A DNA stretch of 64,000 bases, taken from NCBI RefSeq assembly GCF_008831285.2, contig NC_045150.1, positions 1,502,001-1,566,000 of the forward strand, given 5' to 3'. The notes below the pieces were generated by a model. That model was given only the letters and a program-made list of their open reading frames with translations. It was not told the origin of the DNA and did no database searches. A program made the translations under genes and the position numbers. Positions within the stretch are counted from its first letter, which is position 1. Each line of letters begins with the position of its first letter. The stretch comes from Nymphaea colorata (Eukaryota; Streptophyta; Magnoliopsida; Nymphaeales; Nymphaeaceae). This document shows, piece by piece, positions 34,865 to 46,434 of this stretch.

Positions 34865-37290
34865 ATGTACTTAAGTGGTCTAATTGACTCAACTTCAGCT
34901 TGTTTATATACCCTTTTCTTCTGCCATTTTGCGACTGGCTGTTTTTTTTTTTTTCTAAATCATTTCAAATGCTTCTTTATAATAAGTCGTGTTGAGTTTG
35001 GTTTAATAAACTTGTTATTTTTAGTAATAGGAATTTGGATTATCTATCGGTTAGCAGATCCATATCGAAGTTGTTTGGATCCTTATCAATTCATGATCCT
35101 TCTTTTTCTTAAATCATTGCAAAGCCAGCCTTACAATCAGCCAGGGTCCTCAACTTCTGATGGCAGCTGTAAAATGCTGTGCTTTTGGAGTTTCCTTTTC
35201 CTTTTAATAACTAAAGTACCTCCTTTTAAATGAAGGTACAGTAGACCTTATGAAAAGGCTTGTCATCCTTGTTAATAACATATGATGATCCTCTGGGGGC
35301 TTGAGATCCATTTGCTTATAATTTGTGAAAAAATGCAGCAAAAAAACTTTTTCTAACAAAAAAAATAAAAAGCAACAACAAACTTTTGAAAGGCAAAGAA
35401 TAGAGAGATCAAGGGCATTTCAGCCATATGAAAAGTGGCTGATTAAAAATAAGTTGAGACAACTGTTCCACTTCGAGAAACCGCCACTGAATCGGCTGTT
35501 CTTACTGTTCTTGACTGGCAAGAGCAGGCTTTAATTCATAGACATAAATTACATGATTAATTCATCAATTAACATAGAGATGGGAGTTGAATCGAATTAT
35601 TTTCATTTGAAAGTTCGGGTACCATAGGACAATCCATCCGAAACCTAGCTTCCATATTTCATCAACACACTAATGCAAGAACACTGACAAATTAAGTTGA
35701 GCACTCTTAAATGCCATAAAGAGACTGCTAGACACTCCACACCTGTCTTAGACATTCTCCTCCACCATTCAAACACCCAAAGAGGCGTTCGATGATAGAA
35801 TGCTTCGCTCTTTGGAGTGCAGTGAAAGATGAACAGAACGTTCCTGTTAGTGTTACCAAACACCCTCCCAGAAAGTCCGGTTTCATTTCACCAAATCTTC
35901 GAATCATAGTAGAGCTTACCTCTCACAAGGATCACCATGATGCAACAACGCAATAATATTTTGAACTAGGTTTTGTAGTGATCCATCATCAAAACAACGA
36001 CCATTTCGGGAAAAAGAATAGTGTTCTTATAATGGCAGATTTCCATAGATTTCTCCCTTTATTTCCCTGCCATGAGTGCTTCTCAGTGCCTGAGCCGGAC
36101 GGTTCCCAAAAGGAAAGTGCACCCTTTTTTATAGGGTGCATCACGTAGAGATACGGTAAAAGCTTCTTCATAAGGCCACCAGAAAAGTTGCATTTTAGAA
36201 ATATTGAATAATGTTCTTCTCGAAAATGACCATATAGATATGTTCTACTAGAGCGGCTTAGGTGTTCAGGGAGATGGGTATTTTAGCTTTTCCAAAAAAA
36301 TAACATTTATTTCTGTTTTTGTCCTTTTTTTTAACACCAAGCGTAGTTTAACCATTTGAAACTTCAAACACGCATGCTCATGTTAGGGGCAGACATGATG
36401 CAATGTTATAAGGGTTCGTTTGATGCAAAAGAGCTTTCTCAATCACATTATTATGTAAAAATATATCATCACTTTACTTCATGGAATTTCAGTGTCACAT
36501 ATTGCGGTTTGGTGGTTTGCTTTTTTCGCATATCGAAAGTTGGTGGTGGTGTTTTTAAAAGCATATGGTTTCGACCAAAGACTTGAAAATTTCTACTATG
36601 GCATCTCGGATTGGGGTTTGATCCAGCCTTCACCAAATTCTGTTTTGTGGGTAGAGTGTAATTGGATTCGAATTTGAAGTACTCAAATCGGAACTCTTTT
36701 TAATACCTGATTCAAATCCGACTAACATACGGATCTGACATGTAAATGTTGTAATTGAGTCAAATCTTTATTTGGTTATCAGATTTAGAATTGGATTCAG
36801 TTATGAAACTAAATACTGTATCCAAAATTATTATTAATCAGACCTCGATCGAAATCGGAATGACTATGAGATATAATATATATATACTTGTATGCCTAAG
36901 GTGTGTTTGATAGTTTTGGATCTCAAATCTAAGGTTGATTTGAGATTCTTTTAAACAAAACGGATTTTACAACTACTTGGAAAAGAACATTTGAGATCTT
37001 TAGTTTATAGCTAAAACTTCATATTAATTTGAAGTCGGATGGGAGGTAGGCCCTGACCTTAAATCAGTAGGTCAGAGATTCTCATGGACCTCTTAAAAAC
37101 CAAACCATAGTAAGATTATGAAAACGTGAGCTGACCAGAGATCACCGTCAACCCCACAGATTTGATGTCCGGCCCTTTTTGACAAGCAGCACAGCGCATC
37201 CACGCTATTGTTTGCTGCGGAAAAGCGTTGTTTGTTTAAACAGTGGATTTCATTCAGAACAACTCGCATCTTGGTTTCGAGGATGAAACA
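34865..37290. other. No gene recognised
   Basis: AT-rich DNA with short frames. Several phrases of the type gtgtttgat or ttcaaacac (34.22-34.28, 35.78, 36.90 kb) resemble ends of hAT-type MITEs but could not be paired reliably. Confidence 0.35.
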
Positions 37291-37293
37291 AAC

Positions 37294-37406
37294 TTAGCTT
37301 AATTGAGGAATTTATTGTGTTATTAAATTGGAGTGTATCGGCCCACATTGAAACATTAGCTTAATTGAAGAATTGATTGTGTTATTGAATTGGAGTGTAT
37401 CGGCCT
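37294..37406. repeat. Tandem duplication (two ~50-base units, period 63)
   Basis: ttagcttaattgaggaattt at 37294 and its near copy at 37357 both run into gagtgtatcggcc. The second copy is followed at once by a hairpin. Confidence 0.7.
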
Positions 37407-37422
37407 CTGTGGGCCGATACAC
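37395..37422. repeat. Perfect 11-bp hairpin, 6-base loop
   Basis: gtgtatcggcc (37395-37405), loop tctgtg, ggccgatacac (37412-37422). Confidence 0.8.
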
Positions 37423-37788
37423 AATCAGACCCTTATCGTATCCTGCTAGCCGATATAGCCTTTATCTTTTAGGTAAATTTAAAATGCTTGAGTTATTTCT
37501 GAAATCAACAAAAAAAAAGTAGGTTGACATGAGTTCATGAGAATCGGACTACACCGTATCAATGAGCAAACCGATATGACGACGTACCGATAGTGACAAA
37601 CCACCACGAGCCGGGTCATAGCTTATTCTCCTCTTCGTTGACAAAATGGTGTAAAAATGTAAGTAAAAGGAAAAGCAACAGGCGCCCTTTAAAATTAAGA
37701 ACTCCAAGATTGGCTACTGAAAGAATGTTTATTTCTCCTCCCATTTTTCTGCTTCAAAAAAATCATGGCTTCCTCCCTTTTGCGCTTC

Positions 37789-37800
37789 TTTTATAAATCC
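37789..37800 (+). promoter_or_regulatory. TATA box upstream of the kinase gene
   Basis: ttttataaatcc lies about 330 bases before the kinase ATG. A GA-rich leader (gaagagagagagaaagag near 37.86 kb) follows. It is the best TATA in the region, and a second candidate (ttttatacgc) is at about 37.84 kb. Confidence 0.45.
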
Positions 37801-37969
37801 TCTCCTCTCCTTTTGTAGCGTGCGTCGTAGTGATATTTTATACGCATTTTACTTTTCTATACAGAAGAGAGAGAGAAAGAGCGGCTTCCTTTTTTAAGCT
37901 CTGCAACGGAGGGGAAGACCAGTGGCCTCCATTTCAGAAGCTCTGCTTCTTCCCTCTCCCCTTTTGGTG

Positions 37970-38032
37970 ATGGAGAAGTTTGGTGCTTTCACGTGGCCAT
38001 GGCCACCCGATGTGACACTACAAACGGGTTAG
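37970..38032 (+). promoter_or_regulatory. Upstream ORF in the kinase leader (20 codons)
   Basis: ATG at 37970-37972 and TAG at 38030-38032 encode MEKFGAFTWPWPPDVTLQTG. It ends about 90 bases before the kinase start. If the leader extends from the TATA box at 37.79 kb, this uORF is in the mRNA and would be expected to reduce translation of the main frame. No conservation data were available. Confidence 0.4.
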
Positions 38033-38122
38033 CTGGGCCTCCCTTCCCCGGCCCTTTATCTTTTCTTCTGTAACAAGGCATGTATTAAGGAAAGGTGAAG
38101 GGAGAGATTTCCGCAGAGATTG

Positions 38123-39295
38123 ATGATTAAAAGGGAAGACCAAAGGGGGAGTAAGGAAACGAGGAAGGAAATGCAAAGGTATAACTACAAGGAGTTGGAG
38201 GCTGCGACGGGGGGATTTTCTCTGGAGAATCTGATCGGAAAGGGCAGCCATGGCTGCGTTTACAAGGCCACCCTCCGGGGAGGTCAGGTGGTCGCTGTGA
38301 AGAAGGTCTCCACGGGATTGCAGCTCCTGGAGGACCTCACCAAGGTGGAGAACGAGCTTCAGATTCTCTCCTCTCTCCCCAGAAGGTGCCTCCACTTCGT
38401 CGACCTGTTAGGCGTGGCCGGCGACTCCCCCACCGAGCAGAGGCTCGTGATCATGGAGTTGATGCCCAATGGGACTCTTCACGACGTTCTCCACTCCGGC
38501 AAGTCGACCTTGACCTCGTCGCCGTCGCAGCCGAGGCCGCTCACGTGGCACCGGCGGGCCGTGATCGCCCTCGAGATAGCGAAGGCCATCGATTTCTTGC
38601 ATCAGATGCGGCCCCCCGTCGTTCACAGAGACATCAAGTCGTCGAACGTCCTGTTCGACGAGAATTGGAGGCCGAGAGTCGGCGATTTCGGGCTCGCAGT
38701 CAGGAAAAAGAGGGCGGCGGCCGATGTCAATTGGGCAGGCGGCCACGATCGCTCCGGTGGCAGCTCGCCAGCGGGCACCATCGGCTACCTGGACCCTATG
38801 TACACCTCCCCCGCCAAGCTCAGCACCAAGAACGACGTCTTCAGCTACGGCGTCCTGCTTCTGGAGATGATGAGTTGCCGGAGGGCGGTGGACGTCGAGC
38901 ACGAGCCCGCCTTCCTGGTGGAGTGGGCGCGGGCGTTGATGGAGCAGGGCCGGGCGGCAGAGATCTGCGACCCCAGAATCGAACCCCCCGACATCGACCT
39001 GTTCATCCGGCCGGTGCTGGACATCGCGTCGAGGTGCGTCTCGCTGAAGGAGCACAGCAGACCTTCCATGAAGCAGGTAGTAGCGGAGCTCAAAGTCGTC
39101 GTCAACAACGTGAGGTTCCCCCTGCTCTCCTGCTTCTCAAGCAACGGGTTCTTCCCGTGGAGGAGAAAAAGAAGCTCTGCTGCCGGCAAATGCGCCGGAG
39201 TTCCGGCTACCATTCGGAGGAGCTCTAAAACGGGCGAAAGAGTGAGGAGAATAATCTGCAAGAATCAGGAGGAGGAAATGGGGATGGTGGTGTGA
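38123..39295 (+). CDS. Receptor-like cytoplasmic Ser/Thr kinase (At3g51990/At1g28390-like)
   Basis: An intact single exon of 390 codons. There is no signal peptide or membrane segment, so it is probably a cytoplasmic RLCK. The kinase domain starts after YNYKELEAATGGFS (residues 20-33), with glycine loop GKGSHG (39-44), VAVKK with catalytic Lys60, VVHRDIKSSN (166-175, Asp170, RD type), DFG (188-190), GTIGYLDP (218-225) and DVFSYGVLLLEMMS. A basic C-terminal tail (FPWRRKRSS, then RRSSKTGERVRR) follows. These motifs are complete, so it should be active. By similarity in memory it belongs to the small RLCK group related to CRINKLY4-type kinases; the substrate is unknown. The ATG at 38123 is the first in frame; one at 38171 would remove 16 residues. 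The gene is much richer in G+C than its flanks. No canonical AATAAA was found downstream. Confidence 0.9.
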   Translation: MIKREDQRGSKETRKEMQRYNYKELEAATGGFSLENLIGKGSHGCVYKATLRGGQVVAVKKVSTGLQLLEDLTKVENELQILSSLPRRCLHFVDLLGVAGDSPTEQRLVIMELMPNGTLHDVLHSGKSTLTSSPSQPRPLTWHRRAVIALEIAKAIDFLHQMRPPVVHRDIKSSNVLFDENWRPRVGDFGLAVRKKRAAADVNWAGGHDRSGGSSPAGTIGYLDPMYTSPAKLSTKNDVFSYGVLLLEMMSCRRAVDVEHEPAFLVEWARALMEQGRAAEICDPRIEPPDIDLFIRPVLDIASRCVSLKEHSRPSMKQVVAELKVVVNNVRFPLLSCFSSNGFFPWRRKRSSAAGKCAGVPATIRRSSKTGERVRRIICKNQEEEMGMVV

Positions 39296-39809
39296 CTGTT
39301 CGTTAAAAACAAAAAAAGAATTCTGTCCATTTTTCTTGTCGCCATGTAACATTACAGCCATTATTGATTCTGTGATTCTGTTACGATGTCCATTGTGGAA
39401 GCAACTTTAAAAAGTAAAGAAAAGGAAGAAAATGAAAGGGAAGGCAAATGAATGGTTATGAAAATCAATAGTTGATTACATTAATGGCGGATTGGGAGTG
39501 AGTAAAAGACACTGAAAAGGTGAATCTCTGGGCAGAAATTTGCTCCGGTGCTTTAGCTTTATCATTTATGTCAGGTGTCTTCCACCGAGAGGCAGATACG
39601 AACCGTTTCTTGACTTTCTTCTTCTTCGTAAGCTATTTATTGCCTCTGATCTGTTGTCGTTCTTAAGTCTCTTGAATTATGGATTCTATATCTGCAGATT
39701 TGAGATTCTTCTTGTCCATCCAATTCATAAATATTTCATACTCGTAAACTAAAGATTCATGGTTTACATGCAATATCTATCAAACATGAGACCAGAAGAC
39801 CCTATTGAA

Positions 39810-39919
39810 ATCCATGGACCTCAATGCACGAAATGAAGGAACTTGTAATATGTTTTATCTTTCAATCCATGGACCTCAATGCACGAAATGAAGGAACTTG
39901 TAATATGTTTTATCTTTCA
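39810..39919. repeat. Perfect-looking 55-bp tandem duplication
   Basis: Units 39810-39864 and 39865-39919 both begin atccatggacctcaatgcac and end tttatctttca, with no difference seen. Confidence 0.9.
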
Positions 39920-41439
39920 AAGAATAGATCTAAAGTTCATGTTGAAATCCATGAATTTGACTTCAAACACTGAAACTTTTGATTACTTCCATTTTACCGC
40001 CTAAATTATATAGAAAAACATGCAGCTTCATTTAAAAAAAAAAAAAAAAAACTAAAACCTAGTCATGTCTATTATATCATCAATATTTGAGTGTTTTTGT
40101 AAAAGTAAAAACGTGGCTTTCACTGCCCATACATTGTAAAATTTAGTTGGGTGCCCTGTAGTTTCTGGTGATGAGGGTTTGAGAAAGCCAAAGTCTTCAC
40201 TCAATCTTCATCCCTTATAGTATATAGAGCCTGTTTTTCGTGCTTTGGAATGTCACTTCAGCTGTCTTGTAATTTGCACATTGATGATATCCTTTTTGAG
40301 TTGTTGCGTAAACCCCCTTAGAGATGGATGCCCTATAGTTTCAAGAGTAGCTCGATGGCTTGTAGAATCCGTTCAAAAATTTGACCAACTTCTATAGGCA
40401 GAACGACAAAAATAGTGTTATAATGAGATGAAGAAAAGCTGGACCTGAAAAAACCAACTATTTGAAAGAAATCAACAACCGATTTCTATGGTGCCATCTC
40501 AAGCTTCATAAAGTCAAGGCGTTGATCTATCAATTCTCTGAGGAGCCATAAAATTATCATGCAGCGTTTTCTGATGCCATCAAAGGTTTCCTTCCTAGAA
40601 TCAGGGCACGAGTGCACGATCACACGATATGACTTTAACCAATGTCATCAAATTCTAACTATTCTGTAAATTTTTTAATAATTTTTTTTTTTACATAATT
40701 TTTATTTACTCTTTCAGAAAATAAATTTTAAACATCTTTAGTCAACTCACTGAATCGGCGGGTGCACAGAAAAAGCAGGAAATGTTTTATGGTATTCTCT
40801 TTACCAAAATCTATTTCCAGGGCTCACTCATATTTTCTTCCTTAAAGGGTCCTCTTGTAAAAGAAATTTTTTGATGCTCACCAAACTAAAACAAATATTT
40901 TTATTATTTTCTGATATTTGAAAGACTCCAATGTCGATACGCCAAGGCAAAACACTGGCAGATAGAATATGACATTAACCACATGGGGAAACGGAGGGGC
41001 AGGTTTTCTGTTCTCTTTCACCTCACCCGTTTTGGTTGAGATGAGAATTCCTTACGATTTGCTAATTGGTTTAATCATTGCGCGTGCTTGGTCGTGTTTA
41101 CTGGCGCCTTCAATTCTTGGTGGAAATGTTCATCGTCCTTTTATCTGGCTTCGCGTAATCTTGGCAAATGTTGTCTTTGGAATTCCACCACAGCCTTTTT
41201 TTTCAAACATGTACTTACTTAGGCAGTTAAAGAGTCGGAAATACCTTTCAAATGAGACAAATATTTAATGTAAGTAAATTTGTTTGTTTTTTTCCACTAT
41301 TTCTCTTCAAATGATTATTTTAAACTCCTGAAAAAAAAAACAGATTTAGTTTTAATATTTGTAACTTAATCACCACTATAATTTTTTTAAAATCTATGGA
41401 TGATTATCATCAAAGTGTAGCATATGAGGGCTTGGTAGC

Positions 41440-41442
<3 letters not shown>

Positions 41443-41490
<48 letters not shown>
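41443..41490. repeat. (AT)n microsatellite
   Basis: About 24 AT units. Confidence 0.95.
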
Positions 41491-41492
<2 letters not shown>

Positions 41493-41739
41493 ACAAATTA
41501 AATTGTTACTCTGGTTTTTTACATCTAGGGAAACACGTATAGTCCTAAATTGGCTGACCCAGATTCACCCCCCTCTCTCTCTCTCTCATCTTCTTGCAAG
41601 GAGAGCCCCAGCAACTATTTATGGTTATTATTAAATATGTAGACCTTGTAATACATTACAATTTAATTTAATCTAGTTTAATATTATTGTCAGCAATTAC
41701 ATAAACCTAGTGCTGCGAGCCTGCGAGGCTTTTGTCGAA

Positions 41740-42750
41740 TGGAGCGTGATTACATCCAACGGCCAAATAATGACTTGTCAACTAGAATACGCGACAATCA
41801 CAAGTTTAATCTATACTTCGAGGTAAACTCTTCACTTTCATGACAATGACATTTCATAAGTATCTAACATATGATCGAAAACATATGATTGTCTAGGAGC
41901 TATTGATGGGACTCATATACCAGCACAGAACAAGCAAGATTTTGCAATAAAAAATGTGTTCTTTTCCAAAATGTGATGACCGTACTTTATGGAAGGAGCA
42001 AAGATTTTTTTGAAGAGCAGGCTAAACGGTCCAACGAATTTATCCAGGTAGGGCCAAACTAAACTCGAAGCCAAAAAATATATTACGCAATTAATTTTTT
42101 TTATTTTGTTAATGTTTTTTTTCTCGCCCCACCTCCCCTCGTTCCGCCCCTGCCATACTTGGTTTTGATATGAGATTCTACTATGTACTCACAATTTGGA
42201 AAGGAAGTGTCACATATTCGAGAGTATTATACTCCACACTTAATCATCCAAAAGATCCTTTTGTCATATCATAAGATAAAAAAAATGTAAACCAATGACT
42301 TCCTTGCATGTAATCAGTTATCAGCCTTGACACTGCAAGTTCGTTGTTGCGGTCACCTTTTGTAAGAAAGTACTATCTCATTGATGGTGGTTGTCCAAAA
42401 TATTGTGGGATTGTTAACACCATATCAAGGACACCGTTATCATATGTCTGAATTTGAATATACTTGGTGTAAGATGCCCTCAAACTGTTGAGGAAGTATT
42501 TAATCATAGACATTCATCACTTTGAACAACCATTGAATGAATTTTTGGATTGTTGAAAGGGCAGTTTCCCATGCTCAAAGCATATGTAGAGTATTCATTA
42601 AAAAAAAAAGAAAATTAATTTGTGCTAGCAGCATTGTATGCTGCATAATTTCATCATCTAACCTCAAAGCCGAGCAATTTGAAGAAAATGATCCAAACCC
42701 TAACGACAATGTTTCCACCTTCATAAGTGAATTTAAGGTTCCCACATAAG
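41740..42750 (+). pseudogene. PIF/Harbinger transposase (HARBI1-like DDE), interrupted
   Basis: Plus-strand blocks in order: ERDYIQRPNNDLSTRIRDN with FNLYFE near 41.74-41.82 kb, AIDGTHIPAQNKQDF near 41.90 kb (first Asp), NVMTVL, FDMRFYYVLTIWKGSV near 42.17-42.21 kb, KYYLIDGGC, YQGHRYHMSEF near 42.43 kb, VFNHRHSSL, IFGLLKGQFPMLKAY and LKKKRKLICASSIV (about 42.54-42.64 kb). This order is diagnostic of plant PIF/Harbinger transposases. A short intron-like gap with gtaaac at 41823 and ctag at 41896 lies before AIDG. About 150 bases between NVMTVL and FDMRF are foreign: they end in gttccgcccctg and look like an inserted MITE. Stops and shifts elsewhere make it a pseudogene. Confidence 0.85.
42045..42152. 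mobile_element. GGGGCG-ended MITE fragment inside the Harbinger transposase
   Basis: Read in reverse it begins CAGGGGCGGAACGAGGGG, then an AT-rich body, like the heads of the elements at 32996 and 34692. Its other end (about 42045, perhaps earlier) is not defined. Confidence 0.5.
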
Positions 42751-42754
42751 CAAC

Positions 42755-43715
42755 TCAATATGAAAGCAACAATTCCTTGCGCACTACTATAACAACCTAA
42801 ATAAATGTTTAATGATTATCAAAACAGTAAGTGTTTGTTTTAATGCTTTCCAAAGGCATGCATATGGTTTGTCTTCTTCTATTGGTTTTCTCCAAAGAAT
42901 CTTTCATGTTTGTTGTTGAGTATATATCTGGTGTAACTATATATTGATATTGTGATTATATGTTAAACAAGACGTGGATTATGAAGGCTCGCAGAAAGTA
43001 TTATGTTCTTTTTGAAGGGTTGGAGCAGAGAATTTTTGATACATGGGAGAAATGTGATAGCCTCTAGGGCTATCAAGGGACTAAGGTCCCGATCCAAACC
43101 GATAGAACATACTAAACTTTAATGAACCCAAACATAACGAAAACAAAGCTTAATAAAGAACTAAAACAGAGCCTAACAAAATGACACCCTCCCATCTATG
43201 TATAAGGGTGCATGTTATAGGTCTTTTGATACTTATGAAGCAGCATATTACCATTCAATGAGTATTTTGAAAGTGACGGAGGAAAAACGTTTTAAATTTC
43301 AACAAAAAGAACAACTTAATCTGTACAACCAAGGAGATGAGAAAGCTGTCAACAAAGGATGCATTCTTTTTCTTGTCATTTTGTGCATGTGCTTGATTAT
43401 CTTCTTATGTTGCGCTTGTACTCAAACCCTACACATTTGGTATATGGACTGCACTAACCTTATACACTGTATGATCTCTTTTGCAGGTTGTTAAACACAT
43501 CTTTTGAATTTAAACAATCATGGATGCCATATGACTATTTAGCTTCATTTGGTTCTTGCTACTGATTGGCATCTTATGCAATGTGTTTTTAAAATGGTTG
43601 TATTTGAAAATGTTCATGGAATGTGATCGAAAATGGTGATGGATATATACATTGATTCGTTTTATTGCGTGATGTTTTTGTGGTATTCATGCGATCATCG
43701 TTATTGAATGGCGTT
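42755..43715. other. No gene recognised
   Basis: The frame at 43198-43494 plus has a hydrophobic run (FLVILCMCLIIFLCC) but no recognised domain, leader or splice signals. Confidence 0.35.
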
Positions 43716-43718
43716 TTA

Positions 43719-44099
43719 GGAATGTACCCTTCGATATATCCAATTCATATGATGTTTAACATATTCCAATTTGATCTTGGATTCAAATGGTAATGAAGAA
43801 AAGTGTACAATATATACAAATCCGAATTTCAATTTCTAAATCCAAATCTGGTCTGACTTTTAATTTCACAACCCAATCAAAATCCAATTTATCAACATGC
43901 TGGCGAATTAAAAACCAACTTTCAAAAGATATGGATATTGAATAGTATATTTATTTAAACTAAATCTAAATTCAATTCCAAATTGAATCAAATAATTTTA
44001 ACCTGAATCTAATCCAATTTCTTAACCAAATGTTTTTTTTTTTTTCACATTTCACTTTTTTTAAGCATTTTAATTAGCAATCTGATTGATTGACATCCC
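43719..44099. mobile_element. TA-flanked MITE family, copy A
   Basis: Element of 381 bp starting ggaatgt and ending ttgacatccc, with TA at both flanks (43717-43718 and 44100-44101). Interior rich in words like aatccgaattt and ccaaatctgg. Same family as copies B and C. Confidence 0.6.
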
Positions 44100-44275
44100 T
44101 AGCCATATCAGCCCCATAAATCATCGGCAACCTGCTTGTTGATACGATGGATATCAGCCGATACGCACGAATGTCAACGCGACGCAGCATCATCTCCAAA
44201 ATTGCCCCAAAATTGTCATTGGCGACGCCACATTGATAACCTATATAGATTGTGGCAGTTGCACTGGCAGCTCTG

Positions 44276-44475
44276 GGTTCAGACCCGGACCGGGCTTCGA
44301 AGTGGTGGGTGGCAGGTGGGTTCAGAGGTTTTAAGGGACAGAGACTGTTATAGGTTCAGATCCGGACCGGCCTTTAAAGTATGGTGGGTGGCAGGGTGGG
44401 TCCCTTAGGTTTTAAGGGACAGGGACCATTATAGGTTCAGATTCGGACCAGCCTCTAAAGTATGTTGGGTGGCCA
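44276..44475. repeat. Minisatellite, three units of 77-80 bp
   Basis: Units start with ggttcaga at 44276, 44353 and 44433. Each carries ccggacc-, gtgggtggc- and ttttaagggaca-type words; the third unit is partial. Confidence 0.8.
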
Positions 44476-44852
44476 GGGGAACCCTCCTCCCAACTACCGC
44501 TGCTGATATATATATATATCATGGGAAATTCATTCTGACAAACGTTGCTACATTATTTGAGGCGAGCATAGGAGCTGCCTTAATTTTTTTCATTTGTTCT
44601 TTCTATGTGGTGCATCTTCTTGTGCGTTTTGGTGTATATATCTCTGTGTCGGATTGGAATGAAGTCCTTAATAAACAATAATTAAATTATTAGAGCATGT
44701 CCAAACATGTGACCCACTAGCATGAGCGTGCAATTTTGGTCATCTCTTTTTCTTTGTCCGCTTGGATAAATGTCCCCTAGAGCTCGGCTGAAGGTGCACT
44801 ATTTACTTCTCCTTTCGGTTCTAATGGCATTGAGATCTAATTGCATTGAGTA

Positions 44853-45261
44853 GGAATGTCAATATATGCAATGCATTGAATATCCGATCGAATCTATCCG
44901 AAATAATTGGATATGAAAAACCACTTAATATCCGATTAAGAAATTGGATCGAATTCAGATTAAAGAAATGACATCCGATTGAATCGGATTCTGATCGAAT
45001 TTATTTTTATACAAATATCATATATCTAATGTTTATACATTGTGAAAATTGGAAAAATTCGGTTCAAAATTCATATTCGGACATTAATACAAAAGTTGGA
45101 TTCCGATCGGATTGATATCGTGAAATCAGATTTTGGATTCACAAATATGATTTTTCTTTATTCATATTTAAATATGAATTTGAATCTTAATTTATGAATA
45201 TCCAAAAAAGCAAACACAAATTAAAGATATATCCAATTTGAATCCAACCTGTTGGCATCCC
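44853..45261. mobile_element. TA-flanked MITE family, copy B
   Basis: 409 bp, starts ggaatgtcaatatatg and ends ttggcatccc. TA precedes it; TC follows (one base changed). Interior words (atccgatt, ggatcgaat, gaatatccaaaaaa) match copy C closely. Confidence 0.65.
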
Positions 45262-46045
45262 TCGACATGAGGTCCATGCTCGTTTCGTCAATGGGTTGGA
45301 ATCACGTACGTACCAACTTACATATATTGAGAGTTCCACACCCTGCACTTATGGACATGGATAGTAAGTACTTCTCTTTCTCTCAAATGAAAGGGAGAGA
45401 GCCCTCAGACTATTATTCTCTCTTTCAATGTCCTTCCTATTGAGAAATTCGACCAAGTCACACCTATCATCACTCAACCAAATTCAAAAAATTAACATTC
45501 TTTTACTTGTATATTGAATAAAAACATAATCAAGACGACATCACGCTTCTTTCTTTATAATTATGTGCATGTTTATGTGACATGTGGGCACGAAAAGAAG
45601 GAAACATATCGTATTCGAATTACATAACACACTAATAGCTTTACATTTGATAATAGCTGCATCAATCCATCTTCACAAGAGGTGATCAAAAGTCACATAG
45701 AGCAGTACATTCAATTAAAAAAATTATCAATCATCAATGTATACCTTCAACGACATATAATTATAAAAAAGTAAAAACTTTATTTTTCTTTATAAAACGA
45801 GTAAAATGTGTAGTGCAACATATCTTGTATCAATCCATCTTGACACGGTAGCACGTTTCTACTTATGGTGTCATGAAAGATATCTTTACTGACACAACTA
45901 GGCATCTGTTAAAAGTTCTTTACCATCTACCTGTTCTTTAATGACATCTAGGAACATGTTAGTAAAGATTTTGTCTGACTCCAATCTAATTCAATCCAAC
46001 CCATGCCAACACCCACCCCACCCCACACAACCAAAACCCATTTTA

Positions 46046-46429
46046 GAGATGCCAACATATTCAATTAGGATCTAGATATCTAACTGAACCGTTCATAACA
46101 AATTTAACATCTGATTAAGAAATCAGATTGAATTCGGAATTAAGAAATGAAAACTGATTGAGTAATACATAAATGTCCGGTCGGATTGGGATTCAGATCG
46201 GATTTACTTCAAATAAATATCTTATATCTTATGCTTTTGCATTTGAAAATCGGGTAGATATGCATTCAGATTCAGATATAAATATAAAAATCGGATTCGA
46301 ACTGCGAAATCAGATTTCAGATTCGTCGGATATGACTTCAATCCAGATTCAAATTTGAATACATGAATATCCAAAAAAGTGGATACAAATAAGGGTATAT
46401 TCGATTCAAATATGATCCATTGACATCTC
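46046..46429. mobile_element. TA-flanked MITE family, copy C
   Basis: 384 bp, starts gagatgccaacata and ends ttgacatctc, with TA on both sides (46044-46045 and 46430-46431). The terminal 10 bases are inverted repeats (GAGATGYCAA). Confidence 0.7.
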
Positions 46430-46434
46430 TATCT

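Larger units (their letters stand above)
39300..41735. other. No gene recognised downstream of the kinase
   Basis: Apart from the tandem duplication at 39.81 kb and the (AT)n run at 41.44 kb, this stretch is AT-rich with short frames such as 40969-41268 plus, which has no known domain. Confidence 0.35.

Noticed and set aside
38386-39228. 280-codon Arg/Pro-rich plus frame and long minus frames over the kinase gene
   Set aside because: They are by-products of the high G+C content of the kinase coding sequence. The kinase frame has all family motifs.
43198-43494. 98-codon frame with a hydrophobic stretch
   Set aside because: No signal peptide, promoter, splice sites or recognised family; likely chance.
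46173-46358. 61-codon Ile/Asp/Ser-rich frame
   Set aside because: It lies wholly inside TA-flanked MITE copy C.
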